From: Oasisia sp. SBJ-2009 | Taxonomy: Eukaryota > Annelida > Polychaeta > Sabellida > Siboglinidae | Length of the DNA stretch: 64,000 nt | Reading direction: 5' to 3' | Assembly (NCBI GenBank): GCA_964017155.1 | Contig: OZ024861.1 | Span: forward strand, 52,241,309 to 52,305,308 | Shown here: in pieces, positions 59,379-64,000 of the stretch | Position numbering within the stretch: position 1 is the stretch's first letter | Layout: every line of letters starts with the position of its first letter | Notes under the pieces: generated by a model | Database searches by the model: none | Told to the model about the DNA's origin: nothing | The model's input: the letters and a program-made list of their open reading frames with translations, nothing else | Position numbers and translations under genes: made by a program

Positions 59379-61040
59379 TGCTGCCATCTACAGTGGCGAC
59401 GGTGCAGCAGTTGGATCGCCTGTCGAACTGGATATCATGTGACTTTGCTCGGCAACGTTACCTGACAGGGACATGGTAGTGGGACTTGATTCAATCAGTG
59501 AACACACTCTCATCTTGAAGGCTTGCCGTGTACACAGGACTTGGACATGTCATGTACTGGATTACATTGTGACTTTCTTGTGAGCGTCTTGAGTAATTGT
59601 GACAAGGACAGACTGTGGTGTCATGTGCAATGCTCTTCAGTTGCTTCTATATATAATTCCTTTCACAAGACTCCGTCTTTGTTCTGCAGAAGTCTTCAGG
59701 GATGTTCGCTATGTAGTGATATAAAAGTATGATTGCCCAAAGAAGTTTTATCAAAATAAGTCCACAAATTTATATTCTATAAAATTACTATTAAAGTGCT
59801 TGATTTATATTCAATGTTTCTACAACCATGGTAGTGAAATTATATAGGTACGAAATTAATTTTCGTGATTTCTAGAAAATCTTATACTATGTTGAACCTA
59901 TTAACAACACCTTTATTTTGTTCTCTTAAAGTCCAATATTGGTGTGTTGGAATGTCCTGGTGTTGTTTGTCACATGATGTTTCGTTGCCATGACGATGCT
60001 TGATGTCTGCTGTTCGTTGTCAATGCTGGCGGTCAGTGTTTAGGTTCGTGTCTGTGTCAATTGGAACAGTTTTTTCTACTTTAGTTTCTACATTAAATTG
60101 TGCATCTGGCTAAACCATGCCTGTTATTATTTGCTGTGATTACATTGGTACAAAAAATTCATTGTCTTATTCTGTTCTCATCTTCCACTGGGCCATCCTG
60201 CTCAAGCTATGCTAGTTATGATCTGAGATTAAAGTCAATGCTTGTCAGTAATGTTTTAACTAAATTGTATGAACCATACCTATAACATGAAATGTCAACT
60301 CGGCCTGAAAATGAGAACTGAGAGGAGTGATTGTCTTGAATCTACACCCTCTGCCACGTATTTAGAGGCTTCAACTGGTTTACAGAGAATCTGGGTATTT
60401 TATTTAAATCCAGTTCTTGTTTTGGGTTTAATAGTCGGTAGAAATTATTTTGGTCATTTCATCTGGTGTGCAAAAAAAGCTCATTGCACAGAGCATTTGG
60501 TGTGTGTGATTGACATGCAGCGTCTCGTCATTTGTCACAGACTTAAAATATTGCACCCACTTACAACAGTGGCAGGCTTTAAGATTTTTTTTATTAATTA
60601 CAGTGTATTTTGTTTGACAAGTTCACTGAACGGTAGAACAAGTTCCATAAACTTACCAACACGGCCTAGTGGATACGAGGTCGCTTTTAATTCTCGTAAA
60701 CGTGATTTTAAATGTGATGAGCAGAGTCGTGCTGAGGAAACAACTGTAATTAAAGGGAGGTGCCAGCTCCTCTGCCCACAATTGGCCAAGCAGTAATATG
60801 TAAGGGGAAGTCTGCTGTCTAGAACGTTGGAAATTTAAACATCAAAGGGTATTGCAGTTAACTCTGCTCACGTCTGCATTATTGCCAATCAGTTTTGTTT
60901 TGAAACTGGATGTTTTGTTTACTATTTGTTGCAGGCAGAATCTATCAAATTACGAATATTATTCCGAGTTTAATAAAGTAACTAAACACAAATTGGCATG
61001 CAGTAAACCTTCATCATATCAATGTAATATTAAATTTAAA
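59379..61040 (+). other. CCT8 3' UTR and downstream sequence
   Basis: No coding signal. Candidate poly(A) signals are ATTAAA at 59,790-59,795 and AATAAA at 60,972-60,977; which is used cannot be told. Confidence 0.5.
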
Positions 61041-61249
61041 AAATAAAACTTGGTTGCTGGCACCCTCGCCTTCAACTTCATGAATAGTAGCAAGACATTG
61101 TCACATCGTCGGTAACATGTCGGCCCAATCCGTGGGTGACACGTGGGTGACGTGGTGTGAGTAACGAGGTTGCAGCATCCATTTACCTCGCTATTCTGAA
61201 CAACAGCACATATACAAGGCAGTAGAATCACCAACATCGTCGTTTTAAT

Positions 61250-62225
61250 GCTGTGTTTCCAGGTTCAGCTGGGTTTGTCTTTCTTCTTCCATCTGACAAT
61301 CAATACATTTTATTTCAACAACACATCTCTCTAAAGTAGATTCAGTGGTGCTTACATGTCAAAGTAAACATAGTACACCCTGTGGGTCGTTACCCATCAG
61401 CCTCGAGTCTGCAGACACTAGTTTTGAGAGGTCTTCCTTTGCCTGTGACGGGAGCTGTTCCCTCTTCCATTACTATGTACAGCCTTTCCCTTCCCCCAGT
61501 GTTTCTGTTGTACAAGACCATGCCGCCTCAGCCTGTTTCTGATCGCAGCCCCAGTCACCTCTACAACCACTCGTCATCCGGGTTCTGCACAGGAGTATCT
61601 CACTGCCATGTCAGACAGCTTGTGACACATGCTGTGTACATCTGACCCTTCGCCTCCTGCCTCCCTTCACAATCAACATGTTGCCCAAGTAGCAGAAGTT
61701 GTCTACTGTGTTGTGTGTTTGTCTGCAAGAGCAGTCCTTCGCACCTCTGGACCCACTTCATATACGACGTCGACTGAAGCGAGTTAGAGACTTCAGCCTT
61801 GGTACATACTCCACATGGTCATCCACCAGACCTTGACATCACTCCTCTCCAGAGTCCTCTGTCACACGCTGACCATCACTTTTGTCTTCCCGACGTCCAC
61901 CATAAGTTTTTGGACACAAAGCTCACACGTCAGTCCGCCAGCTTCTTTCTCGGTTCTTCCATGGCCATAGCCATGACGATGAGATCGTCTGCGTACAGCA
62001 GCTCTCGTAACAGTCTTCCTCCTGCCACCTTCACCACAACATCCGTCACAATGGCACACAGAAGATGACTCAATACTGAGCCGTGAGGCACACCCGCCTT
62101 CACATTGAGACGGACGCTGGTTCCACGCCCTGTCATCACCACTGTCTCACCGTACAGGACCATCAACGCCTTCACCAGGCAATCTTCCACTCCAGCTTTC
62201 TCCACTGCCCGTCTCGTCATTTCCC
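61250..62225 (-). mobile_element. Degenerate LINE reverse-transcriptase fragment
   Basis: The minus strand contains AGVPHGSVLSHLLCAIVTDV, then LLRELLYADDLIVMAMAMEE, which is a polymerase catalytic box, and further down NFCYLGNML. Many stops and frameshifts follow, so only the first part (62,220-61,930) is a clean frame. It belongs to a different family from the 10.4-kb LINE. Confidence 0.75.
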
Positions 62226-62280
62226 ATTGTACTTGTCAAATGCAACGTCGTAGCGGAGCCATAAGACACGACAGACATGA

Positions 62281-62348
62281 GAGAGAGAGAGAGAGAGAGG
62301 GTGGGTGGGTGGGTGGGTGGGTGGGTGGGTGGGTGGGTGGGTGGGAGG
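62281..62348. repeat. (GA)n(GGGT)n microsatellite
   Basis: About nine GA units followed by about 11 GGGT units. Confidence 0.96.
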
Positions 62349-62349
62349 G

Positions 62350-62675
62350 GAGACAGAGACGATGTGCACCACCAAAGCTCTACAACAACGCTAGTGTTGT
62401 ACACGTGACGTCCAAATACCGCACAGCACCACCAGCAACCGACAACAGGAATCAAGGAATGGAACAATCTCCCAGCAAACGCTGCAGCAGAGGGCACAGT
62501 TGGTGCCTTTACGGCTCGCTTGTCACTATATTCATCTATACTTTAGCAACCTCTTGCTTTTTACTTTCACTGTACATACCCTCACCCTTTTTTAATGCAT
62601 TTCTTTTTTTACCCCCTTGCAATAATGTTCAGCCTGTTGAAAGTAGCCAGCGCTTGGTAGAAGAAGAATAGAAAC
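62350..62675 (+). mobile_element. 3' end of another LINE
   Basis: Plus-strand frame GIKEWNNLPANAAAEGTVGA then FTARLSLYSSIL and a stop near 62,555. It resembles the C-terminal end of jockey/L2-like ORF2 proteins (WNNLP...FTARL), with a short 3' UTR ending in AGAAGAAGAAT. Only the end is present; the (GGGT)n tract sits at its truncated 5' border. Confidence 0.6.
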
Positions 62676-62814
62676 AGTTATGGCCTGAACTGACAAGAAT
62701 GACGTCTTGCGGTTGTGACGTAATAATCCAACGAGAGTATTCCTAGATTTCTTTGGAACTTTACTTCTGCCTGCTGATTTCTACAGCGAGAAGGCAAGAG
62801 TGCAGTCAGACAAC

Positions 62815-63949
62815 ATGAGTCGTGGCGTGGTCAGTCGCTGGGCCATGACCCAGAGCGAGAAACACAAGTTCCTGGTGGAGAGTGGCGGCGACCAAGACGC
62901 GCTGGTCGCCCGGTGCTGCCAGACTCGGGGCCTCACGACGACCGTCATGGACATCCCGCGCCAGTCGCTGTCCTCGCGGCGACTCCAACTCCAGTGCGAC
63001 GACCTGGAGCGACAGCGACATCGACGTCTCGGTCAAATCAACGGACAGATCAAGGCGCTACGCATCAAGTACCAACACCTCGCCGACAAGAAGAACGAAG
63101 TCGACCCGACCTCCAGCGGTCGTCCGGACCCCGTGGAAGACGAGGCGTTCGCGCTGCCGCCCGGGTTCCGCTTCTCGCGAGACGGAGCCGTCAAACACCC
63201 GCGGAAGGTGAAGTCGACGGAGACACGGCGTGGTGTCGGCGAGACGACGGTGCCTGTCGTGCCGTCATTCGTGCTGGCGTCCAGAGGTCAGCTACGACTG
63301 GTGGGGACGTTGCCGGTGGAGTGGACTACGGGCAGTATCGACGACATGTCGGCCTGGTGCCACCACGGCCTGGTGTCCGGGGGCGAGCCGCCCGGTCAGC
63401 GCTCCCTGTCCGTGCCCCTCGTCGTCTCCCAACCCGACACGAACGTCGGCAAACGCTGCAGCGAGCGATTGTTCCATCCTGAATTGCGACACTCGGTGAA
63501 GACGAACTGTCAGGCGTGTGAGTTCCGCTTGCAGCAGCGACGCCGGTCGAGCGTCTCCGTCCTGCAGAGGAGGCCACTCCTCCCTGGGTTCGCTCCCCAA
63601 ACATCTCCTACGAAGGAGCTGACAATGGCGCAGGTGCTGGCCGCGACCCCCCACGTCGTCACGTCGACACAACGACGGTCGCTGGTCAACACACTGTCCA
63701 GTTCGCCGGCCGCCTCGTCCGAAGCCGTGGCGTCCGTGAAGCTACTGACCCAGATGCCGACCTGGAACATTGCGCCCGCGGGACAGACGGCGAGCGAGGC
63801 CGGCATCGCCAGGTGTCGCCACTACACCAGCTCGTCGCCAGACTTGTACGTGCTGCCCGGTAGTACCGGCCGGTCAGCCCTCGCCCGCGCCAAGTCCCTC
63901 CAGCAGCCCTCGTCCACACTGCCCAGACTGTCTCCCGCCCACCCTGCAG
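62815..63949 (+). CDS. Uncharacterised protein, first coding exon (partial gene)
   Basis: An open frame of 378 codons starts at ATG 62,815 (context CAACATGAG) and shows no stop up to the window end. A likely donor CTGCAG/GTAGCA lies at 63,949/63,950. The protein begins MSRGVVSRWAMTQSEKHKF. Residues about 55-95 are Gln/Arg/Leu-rich and likely helical or coiled coil (LQLQCDDLERQRHRRLGQIN). LPPGFRFSRDGAVKHPRK follows, then a long Ser/Arg/Pro-rich region with ELTMAQVLAATP. No signal peptide or membrane segment. GC content is far above the surroundings, third positions especially. I do not recognise the family. CRE-like TGACGT words lie about 100 bp upstream. Confidence 0.75.
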
Positions 63950-64000
63950 GTAGCACATGTCAATGTGTAGTGATTTATATAGCACCGTATTTACACAATT

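Noticed and set aside
62913..63482. 189-codon plus-strand frame and other overlapping frames
   Set aside because: Shadows of the longer open frame from 62,815; high GC makes stops rare in all frames here.

Overview
This is a metazoan nuclear genomic window. It has two intron-rich, highly conserved animal genes, several kinds of non-LTR retrotransposon, DNA-transposon remnants, and a very high load of micro- and minisatellites. The gene products are closest to general bilaterian forms, so the species cannot be named. The exon-edge minisatellites recall ones I remember being described in amphioxus (cephalochordates), but that is only a hint.

Layout. 1-18.7 kb is a transposon-rich intergenic region. 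It holds a LINE reverse-transcriptase fragment running off the left edge (minus), a tRNA-like SINE head (1.7 kb), an eroded LINE fragment (3.1-3.7 kb), and a 1.17-kb inverted-repeat element (5.3-6.5 kb). Next comes a 3-kb segment bounded by a 19-bp perfect inverted repeat (6.6-9.7 kb) with a dead LINE inside it. A nearly full-length RTE-like LINE follows (10.4-13.96 kb, minus) with a 15-bp target-site duplication. 18,755-45,491 (minus) is the complete macoilin gene (MACO1), with 12 coding exons and 680 codons. 45,698-59,378 (plus) is the complete CCT8 gene, the theta subunit of the TRiC/CCT chaperonin, with 16 coding exons and 545 codons. The two genes are head to head and their start codons are only 206 bp apart, so they probably share a bidirectional promoter. 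61.2-62.7 kb holds two more LINE fragments. At 62,815 a GC-rich first exon (plus) of an unrecognised protein opens and continues past the right edge.

Most striking pattern. About 11 of the 26 introns of the two genes carry a tandem array lying directly against a splice site. In several of these the repeat unit contains a copy of the splice acceptor plus the first nucleotides of the adjoining exon. Examples are MACO1 exons 9, 10 and 12 and CCT8 exons 6, 9 and 15. This produces ladders of 9 to about 23 potential 3' splice sites. Three arrays have units divisible by three and stay open in the exon's frame (CCT8 exon 6: 42 bp; MACO1 exon 12: 39 bp; CCT8 exon 15: 27 bp). Use of an upstream copy there would add in-frame repeats to the protein.

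MACO1 encodes an ER/nuclear-membrane protein with four N-terminal membrane segments and a C-terminal coiled coil. CCT8 encodes a cytosolic ATP-driven chaperonin subunit. Nothing in the sequence shows that they work in one pathway; only the shared promoter links them. All exon limits were derived by hand from splice consensus and reading-frame continuity, and every junction closes in phase.
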